A DNA stretch of 40,735 bases from Campylobacterales bacterium (GTDB lineage Bacteria > Campylobacterota > Campylobacteria > Campylobacterales > Sulfurimonadaceae): the NCBI GenBank assembly GCA_024280035.1, contig JAJRQV010000047.1, positions 1 to 40,735 on the forward strand, written 5' to 3'. The position numbers and the translations under genes are program-made. Below are positions 8,081 to 16,272 of this stretch, piece by piece; position 1 is the first letter of the stretch, and each line of letters opens with the position of its first letter. The notes under the pieces were generated by a model. That model did no database searches. It was not told where the DNA came from and saw only the letters and a list, made by a program, of their open reading frames with translations.

Positions 8081-8241
8081 AATTTAAGTTTAGGGAAAAA
8101 GCTGTCCAGTAGTGATAATGCTTGTGTCTAGAGGATTCACAAAAGTTTTGAGTCGTCCTATTTGTACGGCGATGAACTTTTGTGAGTTCTATAGGCGCAA
8201 TGATTATTGCTAATGTATATCTTTTTTTCTAAACTTAAATT
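8081..8241. ncRNA. Long hairpin, possible structured RNA
   Basis: A 161-base stretch can fold into one rod. The outer arms AATTTAAGTTTAG (8081-8093) and CTAAACTTAAATT (8229-8241) are perfectly complementary over 13 bp. The inner arms CACAAAAGTT (8138-8147) and AACTTTTGTG (8175-8184) are perfect over 10 bp, and the bases between are partly paired. No protein frame fits. On the plus strand TATATT at 8059-8064 could be a -10 box about 15 bases before the first arm. On the minus strand it would be part of the transcript running from 8434 towards purD. Strand and function are unresolved; it could be a second small RNA or a processing/termination element. Confidence 0.45.
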
Positions 8242-8243
8242 TA

Positions 8244-8434
8244 TGTCCGGGTGGGCGTTTCGCGTGTAGCGATGGTTCTCAAAGCCTAAAATGGTCAAAC
8301 GAAAGAGTCATCATAGGTAGCAGATTCTAAGGTTTGCACCCTCAAACAAAAATACTTCACACAAACTCTCTACGGCGTCAACCCAATGTATATGTAGAAC
8401 CCCCTGATATGCGATTAGTCGCTTCACCCAGGCT
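8244..8434 (-). ncRNA. Structured RNA, 6S-like candidate
   Basis: Four nested stems give a rod of about 190 bases on the minus strand: GCCTGGGTG with CACCCGGAC (8425-8433 with 8245-8253, 8 of 9 paired), GGTTCT with AGAACC (8396-8401 with 8274-8279), AGAGAGT with ACTCTTT (8365-8371 with 8302-8308) and GTTTG with CAAAC (8343-8347 with 8332-8336). A closing stem, a large central internal loop of over 20 bases per side and a terminal stem match the general plan and size of 6S RNA, which binds the RNA polymerase holoenzyme. It has its own strong promoter and is clearly richer in G+C than its flanks. I cannot match it to 6S, tmRNA, SRP or RNase P RNA by sequence, so the identity is inference from shape. 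Confidence 0.5.
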
Positions 8435-8440
8435 TCTTAA

Positions 8441-8449
8441 ATTATATCA
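8441..8449 (-). promoter_or_regulatory. Extended -10 promoter for the structured RNA
   Basis: On the minus strand the bases read TGATATAAT, an extended -10 box (TGN followed by a consensus TATAAT at 8441-8446). It predicts a start at about 8434, one base before the closing stem of the structured RNA. It lies between the hemD stop and that RNA, so the RNA need not depend on hemD transcription. Confidence 0.65.
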
Positions 8450-8472
8450 AATAAAAGTTTAAAAGTGGGTTA

Positions 8473-9108
8473 TTATAAAAGAGAAATTGCACGTTCTATG
8501 GTGCTCAGAACAGAAGTCTTTTCAGAGATGACGTAATTAAGGTCTTTTGGCAGTGCTGAAGCTGTTGTTTCACCTATACAAACAATTTTGAAATCTGGCA
8601 TAAAACGGTACTGTTCTTCAAAGCATTTAACCGAAGAGGGTGACGTAAAAATACAAATAGCATCTAAAGGAAGGTCAATTTTAGGCGCTTGTGAACAGGA
8701 GGTCTCATACACAATAAAAGAGTCAATTGAGATATTTAAAGCCTTTAAAGCCGAGTGCAAGTCAAAGGCTATAGTCTTTGCATGTGGATGTAAAGCTCTT
8801 AAGTGTGCATACTTCTTCTCAACAATAGCTACAATACTTTTACCATAACCTCCGGCGATATCTAAAATCTTTCCCCCCTGTTTTTTAACATACTCAGCGG
8901 TTGAGTCGGAAATGGATAAGACCGGTAAGTGACGCCACTCACCAATCTTATCTAATGCTGTAAGTACCTCTTTAGAGGTTGCAATAATATAATCATAATC
9001 AGTAAAGTCAATAGTGGGTTGAAGATAAGTAGGAACTAAAATAGGGATATGCCTAACATTAGGATAGGATGTTTTTGAGAAGAGAAAAATTTTATCAGAT
9101 TTATTCAT
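8473..9108 (-). CDS. hemD: Uroporphyrinogen-III synthase
   Basis: HemD closes hydroxymethylbilane into uroporphyrinogen III in haem synthesis. The family diverges strongly in sequence. The 211-residue product shows the expected two-domain pattern: an early strand block with DYDYIIATSKEVLTAL (about 37-52), and the second-domain signatures AICIFTSPSSVKCF (about 150-163) and KIVCIGETTASAL (about 174-186). Length is slightly below the common 240-260. It follows guaA by about 130 bases that hold a long inverted repeat, so it may be transcribed partly by read-through from guaA. Confidence 0.88.
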   Translation of the reverse strand: MNKSDKIFLFSKTSYPNVRHIPILVPTYLQPTIDFTDYDYIIATSKEVLTALDKIGEWRHLPVLSISDSTAEYVKKQGGKILDIAGGYGKSIVAIVEKKYAHLRALHPHAKTIAFDLHSALKALNISIDSFIVYETSCSQAPKIDLPLDAICIFTSPSSVKCFEEQYRFMPDFKIVCIGETTASALPKDLNYVISEKTSVLSTIERAISLL

Positions 9109-9139
9109 AAAGTATTTTATCCAAGTAAAACAAAATTAT

Positions 9140-9233
9140 GAAGAGTTTAGTTCAGATTGAGACTTTTTGAGTTTAAAAGCGTAGTAGTCTACGCTGATGC
9201 CTCAAAAGGTTTCAATCTGTGCTGAAATCTTCT
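9140..9233. repeat. Long imperfect inverted repeat between guaA and hemD
   Basis: A 94-base inverted repeat fills most of the gap. The core is a perfect GCGTAG-TAGT-CTACGC hairpin at 9180-9195. Outside it lie the arms CAGATTG (9153-9159) with CAATCTG (9213-9219), flanked by further partial pairing (TTTTTGAG with CTCAAAAG, GAAGAG with TCTTC). On the minus strand it begins a few bases after the guaA stop and could act as terminator or attenuator ahead of hemD. No good T-run follows, and its length is more like a MITE or REP-type repeat. Confidence 0.6.
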
Positions 9234-9240
9234 TAATTTT

Positions 9241-10779
9241 TTATTCCCACTCGATTGTTGCTGGTGGCTTTGAACTGATATCATAAACAACTCTGTTGAT
9301 GCCATCAACTTCATTAATAATACGACGAGAAATTCTTTCAAGAAGATCATGAGGAAGATGAGCAAAGGTAGCAGTCATCCCATCAACAGCTTCTACAACA
9401 CGTACACAAACCGTATTATCATAGGTTCTATTATCCCCCATAACACCAACAGATTTAACATTTAAAAGTACCGCGAAGGCTTGCCATGTTTTTGCGTAAT
9501 ATCCACTTGCTTTTAACTCTTCTAAAAGAATCACATCAGCCTCACGAAGAAGGGTTAAATCAGGAACATTAACATCTCCCATAATACGAATGGCTAGACC
9601 CGGTCCAGGGAATGGATGACGGTTAATCATACCTTCGGGAAGACCCAGTTCTAAACCAATTTTACGTACCTCATCTTTAAATAATTCACGAAGAGGTTCA
9701 ATCAGTTCAAAATCCATCCAATCAGGAAGACCACCCACATTATGGTGTGATTTAATAACTTCAGAAGGTCCATTTACAGAAATAGATTCAATAACATCAG
9801 GGTAAAGCGTTCCTTGTGCTAAGAACTTAATTCCATCATGTTTTTTTGCCTCTTTTTCAAACTCTTCAATGAAAGTGTGACCAATGATTTTACGTTTCTC
9901 TTCAGGATCAGAGATACCTTCAAGTTTTCCTAAAAAGTTATCTACCGCGTCAACTGTGATAAGAGGTGTTTTAAGATTAATCTTGAAAACCTCTTCCACC
10001 TGTTCACGTTCACCCTTACGAAGAAGCCCATTATCCACAAATACTGGAATTAACTGATCCCCAATGGCTTCATAAAGCATTGCGGCAACAACAGAAGAAT
10101 CAACACCACCTGAAAGCCCACAAAGTACTTTTCCATCACCAACAGTTTCACGGATTTTAGTAATTTGCTCTTTTAAGAAGTGTTCCATCTTCCATTTTTC
10201 AGTTACACCACAAATTTTTCTTGCAAAATTACGAAGCATTAAATAACCCTCTTCAGAGTGGTTTACTTCAGGGTGAAACTGCATTGCATAAACTCGTTTT
10301 TCTTCATTTGCAATGGCAGCATAAGGAGAGTTTGCTGATGTTGCAATAGGGGTAAAACCTTTAGGAAGGGTATCTACCTTATCTGAGTGAGACATCCATA
10401 CAATACCATTATCATCAATATCATCAAAAAGAGCAGACTTAGATTCTAGCTTAAGTTCAGCCTTACCATATTCATGATGATCAGAGCGTACTACAGAACC
10501 ACCAAAGTCTACGGCAATTCTCTGCATACCGTAACAGATACCTAAAACAGGAATGCCAAGTTCATAAACACCTTGGTCTACCTCATAAGCGTCTTTATTA
10601 TAAACAGATGAAGGACCACCAGAAAGGATAATACCTTGAGGATTTTTAGCTTTGATATCTTCAATACTAGAGTGATAAGGAATAATCTCACAATAAATTT
10701 TATCTTCACGCATACGACGTGCAATTAATTGCGTATATTGTGAACTAAAATCAAGAACAACAATGCTTACATTTTTCAT
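9241..10779 (-). CDS. guaA: GMP synthase (glutamine-hydrolysing)
   Basis: GuaA turns XMP into GMP using ATP and glutamine ammonia. The 512-residue product has the class I amidotransferase domain (about 5-190) with nucleophile Cys82 in LGICYGMQ and the His169/Glu171 pair in FHPEVNHSE. The ATP pyrophosphatase domain follows with the PP-loop LSGGVDSS (222-229). The C-terminal dimerisation domain ends with KPPATIEWE, as in most GuaA proteins. All catalytic residues are present and the length is standard. It lies downstream of nadB and nhaD on the same strand, separated from nhaD by about 100 bases with a possible weak terminator. Confidence 0.98.
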   Translation of the reverse strand: MKNVSIVVLDFSSQYTQLIARRMREDKIYCEIIPYHSSIEDIKAKNPQGIILSGGPSSVYNKDAYEVDQGVYELGIPVLGICYGMQRIAVDFGGSVVRSDHHEYGKAELKLESKSALFDDIDDNGIVWMSHSDKVDTLPKGFTPIATSANSPYAAIANEEKRVYAMQFHPEVNHSEEGYLMLRNFARKICGVTEKWKMEHFLKEQITKIRETVGDGKVLCGLSGGVDSSVVAAMLYEAIGDQLIPVFVDNGLLRKGEREQVEEVFKINLKTPLITVDAVDNFLGKLEGISDPEEKRKIIGHTFIEEFEKEAKKHDGIKFLAQGTLYPDVIESISVNGPSEVIKSHHNVGGLPDWMDFELIEPLRELFKDEVRKIGLELGLPEGMINRHPFPGPGLAIRIMGDVNVPDLTLLREADVILLEELKASGYYAKTWQAFAVLLNVKSVGVMGDNRTYDNTVCVRVVEAVDGMTATFAHLPHDLLERISRRIINEVDGINRVVYDISSKPPATIEWE

Positions 10780-10817
10780 TAAAGAAGCCTTTTAAATATA
10801 AAATAAAGAGAAGAAAA

Positions 10818-10830
10818 GAGAGATCCTCTC
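10818..10830 (-). terminator. Possible weak terminator after nhaD
   Basis: On the minus strand GAGAG-GAT-CTCTC is followed at once by TTTTCTTCTCTTT. The stem is only 5 bp, so this is a candidate. If real it separates nhaD from guaA. Confidence 0.35.
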
Positions 10831-10881
10831 ACAAGAATATGAAAGGATACACTAAAGCAGTTTAAGAGAGGGTAAGAGAAA

Positions 10882-12255
10882 TTAATAAAGTCCCATAACT
10901 TGAAATTGAACATACCATACTGAGACAGAAACGATATAACCTACAAGAATCGTCCACGAGTGTTTCATATGTGCACCAAAGGTGTAAATTCCATGTAATC
11001 TACCCATTACACCAACCCCTGCAGCTGAGCCAAAAGAGATTAATGAACCCCCCACACCTGCGGTTAAAGTAACTAATAACCACTGGTCAAGCCCCATCAC
11101 TGGTGAAGATTTTAAAATAGCTGACATGACGGGTACATTATCAACAATGGCAGAGATAAATCCAACCCCTACGTTAGCTGCAGTTGGTCCTACTAAATCA
11201 TACAGACTGTGAATGTAATGTAAGAAACCTAAAAAGTGTAAGGCACCTACCGCCGATAAAATACCAAAGAAGAAAAGCAGGGTATCATTTTCAACTTTTT
11301 GCATATTAATATAGATATTAAAACTGTCTTGTCCTGTTTTTGTTAAAGTGATAGAGTAAAGTTTAAGTACCGCTAAACCAAACATCATACCCCACATTGC
11401 TGGAAAGTGAAAAAATTGGTGACCTAAGACAGCCATAACAATCGTTAATACACCAAGATATACAACACCCATTCCCCCATCACGTACTTTAGGTTTACTC
11501 TCTTTACTTGCATCAAAATCTGGTTCACCCTCAGGTACAGACTTACTTAATAAAAAGGCGGTTACACCCCACCCTAAAATAGAGGCTGGGAAAAGATATA
11601 AGAAGTCAATAAATTGACCCTTTCCTGCCGTCCATGCCATAAGTGTTGTAATATCTCCAAAAGGAGACCAAGCACCACCAGCATTAGCAGCAACAACAAT
11701 GTTAATTGCACCAGGAACTAAAAAAGCAATATTTTTCTTATCAATAGTAAATAAAACTGTTGAAAGAATCAATGCCGTCGTAAGATTATCTGCAACAGGT
11801 GAAATAAAGAAGGCTAAAAGCCCTGTTAACCAGAACAGTTTTTTATAAGTGTAACCCTTTGAAACAAGCTTATATTTCATTAAGTCAAACACACCTCTTT
11901 CAATTAAGGTCTCAATATAGGTCATTGCAACAAGCAAGAAAAAGAAAATCTCTGCAATTTCAAGAATGAGAAGTTCTAGTTCATCATGTAAAGGGTCTGG
12001 ATTAAGCCCATTAATCGCATAATAAATCCCAATCAGCATAAACATAAAAGTACCAGCAAAAAGGGCAGGCTTTGCCTTGTTTACCTCATACTTTTCTTCT
12101 GTTGCTATAAAATAATAGGCAATCACAAATACCGCTAAACTTAACCAACCTACCCATGTTACAGCAAGATTGACTTCCTCTCCTGTGGCAACAGGCATCC
12201 CTGATGCAAATAGCGATATTGCAAAAGCAAATAATAATACAATTATTTTTTTCAT
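10882..12255 (-). CDS. nhaD: Na+/H+ antiporter, NhaD family
   Basis: This is a polytopic inner-membrane protein of 457 residues with about a dozen hydrophobic segments. It fits NhaD antiporters of the ion transporter superfamily, which export Na+ or Li+ for protons at alkaline pH. Visible hallmarks are the paired helix-break motifs around SPVADNLTTALILSTVLF (about 151-168), AANAGGAWSPFGDITTLMAW (about 189-208), IVDNVPVMSAIL (about 365-376) and the final GGSLISFGSAAGVGVMG. The first 17 residues look like a signal sequence, as in other NhaD proteins. The gene starts one base after the nadB stop, which implies coupled translation. The pairing with nadB has no obvious metabolic logic. Confidence 0.9.
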   Translation of the reverse strand: MKKIIVLLFAFAISLFASGMPVATGEEVNLAVTWVGWLSLAVFVIAYYFIATEEKYEVNKAKPALFAGTFMFMLIGIYYAINGLNPDPLHDELELLILEIAEIFFFLLVAMTYIETLIERGVFDLMKYKLVSKGYTYKKLFWLTGLLAFFISPVADNLTTALILSTVLFTIDKKNIAFLVPGAINIVVAANAGGAWSPFGDITTLMAWTAGKGQFIDFLYLFPASILGWGVTAFLLSKSVPEGEPDFDASKESKPKVRDGGMGVVYLGVLTIVMAVLGHQFFHFPAMWGMMFGLAVLKLYSITLTKTGQDSFNIYINMQKVENDTLLFFFGILSAVGALHFLGFLHYIHSLYDLVGPTAANVGVGFISAIVDNVPVMSAILKSSPVMGLDQWLLVTLTAGVGGSLISFGSAAGVGVMGRLHGIYTFGAHMKHSWTILVGYIVSVSVWYVQFQVMGLY

Positions 12256-12256
12256 T

Positions 12257-13702
12257 TTAACTTTCCCTTTTTATATAGTGTACACCCACAGATGTTTTTC
12301 TTTTTAGTGCTGATATAACAATCTCTTTTGCTGTTAAAAGACGTAATTTAAGCAAGCGCCCAATCTCTTTTTCTAAGCTTGATTCGATGAACACCAATGC
12401 CTCTTCAAGCCCTTTTTGTGTTCGTACTATCCCTACATCATTCCACATTATAGACCGAAGTTCGTCTTTATAGCTTTTATCATTAGCACAACGTAAAGAA
12501 TCTGTACTCATAACAAACTCTTTTGGAAAATAAGTAACACTTTGTTCTAAAATGTTTTTAACAGCTCTATCAGCAAAAACCAGCCCCTCTAATAAAGAGT
12601 TACTTGCTAAACGGTTTGCCCCATGTACCTGAGTAGAAGCAACTTCACCAATAGCATACAGGTTTTTAACTGAAGAAATTTCACCATTTAAATTAGTTTT
12701 AATTCCCCCAATAGCATAATGAAAAGCAGGTGAAATTGGAACTCTCTGCTTAGGTAGGTTAAAACCAAGGTCTTTTAAAGAAGAGTAGATATTTGGAAAA
12801 CGTTTTTGAAAATAGTCAACATCAAAATTTTCAAAAGAGAGATAAACCTCCCCCTTTGTGACCTGTTTTCTATCAAAAATAGCACGACTTACAATATCTC
12901 GTGGAGCAAGTTCTTCTCTTGAATCATACTCTTTCATAAAGGCATACCCATTTTCATCGACTAACTTAGCACCCTCCCCGCGTAAGGCTTCTGTTAATAA
13001 CTGCTTTTGCGCAAAGGCTGAACTTACATATACCGTTGGGTGAAACTGTAACATTTCCATGCGCTCTAACTCAATACCCTTTTCAAGACAAATTCCTTGA
13101 AGGTCTCCACTAATTGTATGTGCATTGGTATGATAAGCGAAAAGTGAGCCTAAACCACCTGAAGCAATAATTAGATTTTTACAAAAGATATGTTTTAAAC
13201 TATTTTCATAATGGACACAGACCCCATAACATCTTCCCTCATCAATTAAAAGGTCCGTCACTTGAGCACCTTCTAGCATTGGATGAGGGTTTTGTTCTAA
13301 TAAAAACTTATGAAGATAACGACCTGTAGCGTCTCCCCCTGCATGTAATATTCGTGAAGCAGAATGCGCGGCTTCTTTGGTATAAAGAAGTTTTCCCAAA
13401 CTGTCCTTATCAAACTCAAAACCTCTTTGAATTAAGTCGCCAACAACTTCTCGACTATGTTCACTTAACACACGTACTGCGTCCGCATTACAAAGCCCTG
13501 CTCCCGCTTCCATCGTATCTTTTACATGTAAAATCTCATCTGCATCATCTACGGCAGTAACTACACCACCTTGGGCATAAAAAGTATTACACTCCCAAGG
13601 ATGATTTTTATTTATAATAAGAACTTTTTGATTTGTTGGTAGCTTCATTGCTGCATATAAACCCGCAACACCTGCTCCAATAATTACTACATCATATACC
13701 AT
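12257..13702 (-). CDS. nadB: L-aspartate oxidase
   Basis: NadB oxidises L-aspartate to iminoaspartate, the first step of de novo NAD synthesis, with FAD. The 481-residue product starts with the Rossmann motif VVIIGAGVAGLYAAM and shows the family signatures NTFYAQGGVVTAV (about 40-52), HSASRILHAGGDATGR, LQFHPTV, EALRGEGAKLVDENG, HYAIGGI and HGANRLASNSLLEG. It is some 55 residues shorter than E. coli NadB, at the C terminus. HGANRLASNSLLEG and the absence of fumarate reductase partner subunits favour NadB over FrdA/SdhA. A 15-base palindrome at 13720-13734 lies 18 bases before the start. Confidence 0.93.
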   Translation of the reverse strand: MVYDVVIIGAGVAGLYAAMKLPTNQKVLIINKNHPWECNTFYAQGGVVTAVDDADEILHVKDTMEAGAGLCNADAVRVLSEHSREVVGDLIQRGFEFDKDSLGKLLYTKEAAHSASRILHAGGDATGRYLHKFLLEQNPHPMLEGAQVTDLLIDEGRCYGVCVHYENSLKHIFCKNLIIASGGLGSLFAYHTNAHTISGDLQGICLEKGIELERMEMLQFHPTVYVSSAFAQKQLLTEALRGEGAKLVDENGYAFMKEYDSREELAPRDIVSRAIFDRKQVTKGEVYLSFENFDVDYFQKRFPNIYSSLKDLGFNLPKQRVPISPAFHYAIGGIKTNLNGEISSVKNLYAIGEVASTQVHGANRLASNSLLEGLVFADRAVKNILEQSVTYFPKEFVMSTDSLRCANDKSYKDELRSIMWNDVGIVRTQKGLEEALVFIESSLEKEIGRLLKLRLLTAKEIVISALKRKTSVGVHYIKRES

Positions 13703-13719
13703 TAACTACTTTCTAGATT

Positions 13720-13734
13720 ATTGTGTAACACAAT
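13720..13734. promoter_or_regulatory. Palindrome upstream of nadB, candidate operator
   Basis: ATTGTGTAACACAAT has perfect 7-base arms around a central base and lies 18-32 bases before the nadB start. The position suits an operator for a NAD-responsive or other dimeric repressor. It could also be the stem of a small hairpin. I do not match it with confidence to a known regulator site. Confidence 0.4.
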
Positions 13735-13847
13735 AAAGAAGCAAAAGCTTTTTTATTTATCTTAACACTACGTTTAATAAATACTAACACCTAATATTTT
13801 CACCTTTTTTTGGGAAAACACCATGCATCAATCTCTATACATTAATC

Positions 13848-13973
13848 CTATTGTCCACTTTTTATGTTTTCATCAGGATAGTAGGGAGGACCTTTATATC
13901 CACATCCACTTAAACTTAACATCAAAACTGTTATAATAGTGATATGAAAAATTCTAAACAACTTGTTTCTCAT
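13848..13973 (-). CDS. Small LptM-like lipoprotein
   Basis: A 41-residue product: a basic N terminus, one hydrophobic stretch (ITIITVLMLSLSG) and the lipobox LSGC, followed by GYKGPPYYPDE. The CGxKGPxxxP pattern right after the lipidated cysteine is the signature of LptM (YifL), a tiny lipoprotein that helps LptD reach its native disulfide form. LptD is encoded 7.6 kb away. I chose the ATG at 13973, giving a normal signal peptide with GAG upstream; a longer frame to 14087 adds an implausible charged leader. Its first 30 bases overlap the start of the plus-strand gene at 13944, a head-to-head overlap. Confidence 0.7.
   Translation of the reverse strand: MRNKLFRIFHITIITVLMLSLSGCGYKGPPYYPDENIKSGQ
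13926..13943 (+). promoter_or_regulatory. Promoter for the DciA-like gene and uvrC, leaderless start
   Basis: An extended -10 box TGTTATAAT (TATAAT at 13932-13937) ends 6 bases before the ATG at 13944. The predicted transcription start falls on or next to the start codon, so the message would be leaderless if this ATG is used. If translation begins instead at the in-frame ATG at 14007, the leader would be about 60 bases. Confidence 0.55.
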
Positions 13974-14372
13974 CTTCGCTCTCAATCGGCTTTTGCACAT
14001 CTCAGTATGCAACCTTGTATTGACGCAGTGAAGGAACTTCTTCCCCCTCGTCTGCATAGATTTATTTTGTTTGGATATATAAAACACAACATCCTATTTT
14101 TTGCGCTTAATCATCCTGGCGCAAAACAAGAGTTTGATAATATTATAAATTCTATAAAAACACCTTTAAAGCAGATGCCACCTTTAAAATGTAAGAACTT
14201 TGAATTATTTGATGTCAGAGCCTTTGTCTCACATAAAAAGCCTCTTACTTTTTCTGTACATCAAGACCTTATTTATAAGGAACGTGCCCAAGGTAGCTTT
14301 CAAAATGATATTAAAGATGATAAACTTCATGCTATGTTTGAAGAGATAAGAGATATCATACACAAAACATGA
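13944..14372 (+). CDS. DUF721/DciA-like protein
   Basis: A 142-residue protein. Its middle (about 27-75) has the pattern of DUF721 proteins: a short helix, then a hydrophobic strand pair (HRFILFGYIKHNILFFAL) and an HPGAKQEFDNIINSIKTPL helix in place of the usual Trp-x-x-Glu-Leu segment. DciA, the best-known member, helps load the replicative helicase DnaB. The match is remote and the C-terminal 60 residues are not recognised. It overlaps uvrC by 4 bases (ATGA), so the two are co-translated, which fits a DNA-related role. The start may be the ATG at 13944 (leaderless) or the one at 14007. Confidence 0.6.
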   Translation: MKNSKQLVSHLRSQSAFAHLSMQPCIDAVKELLPPRLHRFILFGYIKHNILFFALNHPGAKQEFDNIINSIKTPLKQMPPLKCKNFELFDVRAFVSHKKPLTFSVHQDLIYKERAQGSFQNDIKDDKLHAMFEEIRDIIHKT

Positions 14373-16189
14373 GACTTAATTACACACTTTTAAAACAGGT
14401 AAAGAATTTACCAAAAAACTCTGGCGTTTACCATTATTTTGATAAAAAAGGAAAACTACTTTATATAGGTAAGGCAAAAGACCTCAGTGCACGAGTTAAA
14501 AGCTATTTTCGTTTTTCTCCCCACTTTATACCTAACCCTCATCTTAATCTCCGTCTTTTAAAGATGCTAAACGAATTGCATAGTATGCACTATATTATTG
14601 TTGAGACTGAGCATGACGCTCTTATTTTAGAAAATTCTCTTATTAAACAGCTTCGTCCCAAATATAATATTTTACTTAGAGATGATAAAACCTATCCCTA
14701 TATTTATATTAATAAAAACGAGGATTTTGCACGATTTGAGATAACACGAGAGGTACTAAAAGAGAAGAATATTCTTTATTTTGGACCTTTTTCTATTGGT
14801 GCTAGAGATATTTTAAATTCATTGTATGAGCTCCTTCCTCTAGTTCAAAAAAGTTCTTGTTTAAAAGGAGGTAAGGCATGTTTGTATTATCAAATCAAAA
14901 AATGTTTTGCTCCTTGTGAAGGAAAAATAAGCCCTCAAGAGTATCAAGTTTATATCAATAAGGGTATTCATTATATAAATAATAAAAAAGAGCTTTGTAA
15001 AGACTTAGAAAAAAAGATGCTTTTACTGGCAGAGGATTTACGTTTTGAAGAGGCTAAAGAAATTCGTGACAGCATAGATAAAATCTCTAAAAGTAACACA
15101 CTTTCTGCTATGGACAGTGCAAAGCATGAAGATTTAGATCTTTTTTGTGTTAATGCTAAAGATAAGCGTGCTGTTATTTTACGTCTTTTTATGCGTAATG
15201 GCAAAATAATCTCTAGTTCACATAATTTCATCTATCTTAATCATGGTTATGATGCAGATGAGATTTATAAGCGTGCACTCTTAGATTTTTATCAGTTATC
15301 ACCATTGACTTCATCTCAAATCCTTGTTGCAAATAACTTTGAGGAGATGAATGATGTGAAAGAGTATCTGCAAGAAAACTTTGAAAAGAGTATTAAACTT
15401 TATTCTCCTGAACGTGGGTCAAAAGCTAAATTATGTGAACTGGCTCTTAAAAATAGTGAAGAGTTACTTAAAAATTATACTTATGAAAATAATTCAGATT
15501 ATGAAAGTTTAGAAGAAAAACTCCAAGACTTATGTCTTTTAGAAAAACTTCCCCAACACATAGAAATTTTTGACAATTCACATATGCAAGGTTCTGCCCC
15601 CGTCGGTGCTATGGTCTGTTTTGAAAATGGAAAGTTTAATAAGGCAGCGTATAGACAGTATCATTTAAAATCTTTAGATGAGTATGCGCAGATGAAAGAG
15701 ACATTAACACGTCGTATACAAGGATTTGATAAAAATCCTGTTCCTGATTTATGGATTATTGATGGGGGCACTACTCTCTTAAAACTTGCCTTTGAACTTT
15801 TAGAGTCACATGCCGTCAACCTCAATGTAATTGCCATTTCTAAGGAGAAAATTGATGCGAAGTCACACCGAGCAAAAGGGAAAGCAAAAGATATTTTACA
15901 TTCAGTAGAACAGAGTTTTAATTTAAGCGTCAGTGATAAACGTCTTCAATGGGTTCAACGTATGAGAGATGAAGCCCATCGTTATGCCATAAGCTTTCAT
16001 AAAAAAACTAAATTAAAATCTGACCAAGCCTCATTACTCTTGCAAACAAAAGGGATTGGACCCGCCAAGGTTAAAAAACTTCTTAATCATTTTGGTTCTT
16101 TTGAAGCTTTAAGAGAAGCAACTGAAGTAGATTTATGCCTTGTAGTGGGAAAAAATGATGCAATAGCTATAAAGAAAGTATATAAATAA
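14369..16189 (+). CDS. uvrC: UvrABC excinuclease subunit C
   Basis: UvrC makes both cuts in nucleotide excision repair. The 606-residue product has the N-terminal GIY-YIG nuclease (about 14-95; SGVYHYFDKKGKLLYIGKAK), a Cys-rich patch (SSCLKGGKACLYYQIKKCFAPCEG cut short here as CLYYQIKKCFAPCEG, about 171-185) that in other UvrC proteins binds an iron-sulfur cluster, the UVR domain (LAEDLRFEEAKEIRDSI, about 214-230), the RNase H-like nuclease (about 380-530; IEIFDNSHMQGSAPVGAMV, PDLWIIDGG) and tandem helix-hairpin-helix motifs (TKGIGPAKVKKLLNHFGS). Length is normal. The ATG overlaps the preceding stop. Confidence 0.98.
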   Translation: MRLNYTLLKQVKNLPKNSGVYHYFDKKGKLLYIGKAKDLSARVKSYFRFSPHFIPNPHLNLRLLKMLNELHSMHYIIVETEHDALILENSLIKQLRPKYNILLRDDKTYPYIYINKNEDFARFEITREVLKEKNILYFGPFSIGARDILNSLYELLPLVQKSSCLKGGKACLYYQIKKCFAPCEGKISPQEYQVYINKGIHYINNKKELCKDLEKKMLLLAEDLRFEEAKEIRDSIDKISKSNTLSAMDSAKHEDLDLFCVNAKDKRAVILRLFMRNGKIISSSHNFIYLNHGYDADEIYKRALLDFYQLSPLTSSQILVANNFEEMNDVKEYLQENFEKSIKLYSPERGSKAKLCELALKNSEELLKNYTYENNSDYESLEEKLQDLCLLEKLPQHIEIFDNSHMQGSAPVGAMVCFENGKFNKAAYRQYHLKSLDEYAQMKETLTRRIQGFDKNPVPDLWIIDGGTTLLKLAFELLESHAVNLNVIAISKEKIDAKSHRAKGKAKDILHSVEQSFNLSVSDKRLQWVQRMRDEAHRYAISFHKKTKLKSDQASLLLQTKGIGPAKVKKLLNHFGSFEALREATEVDLCLVVGKNDAIAIKKVYK

Positions 16190-16272
16190 GTTATATTTTG
16201 AAGATTTTATGATATATTATTCAATCCGCTATGCTTAAATGTAGATATTAGCTGTAGATTTAAAGGTTTTAT

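Noticed and set aside
8244-8434. tmRNA, SRP RNA or RNase P RNA
   Set aside because: No encoded CCA end or tag frame for tmRNA, no GGAA/AGCAG loop for SRP RNA, and none of the conserved RNase P blocks. GTCCGGG on the plus strand alone is not enough.
12257-13702. Fumarate reductase or succinate dehydrogenase flavoprotein
   Set aside because: The family is related, but the motifs and length fit L-aspartate oxidase and no iron-sulfur or membrane subunit genes are adjacent.
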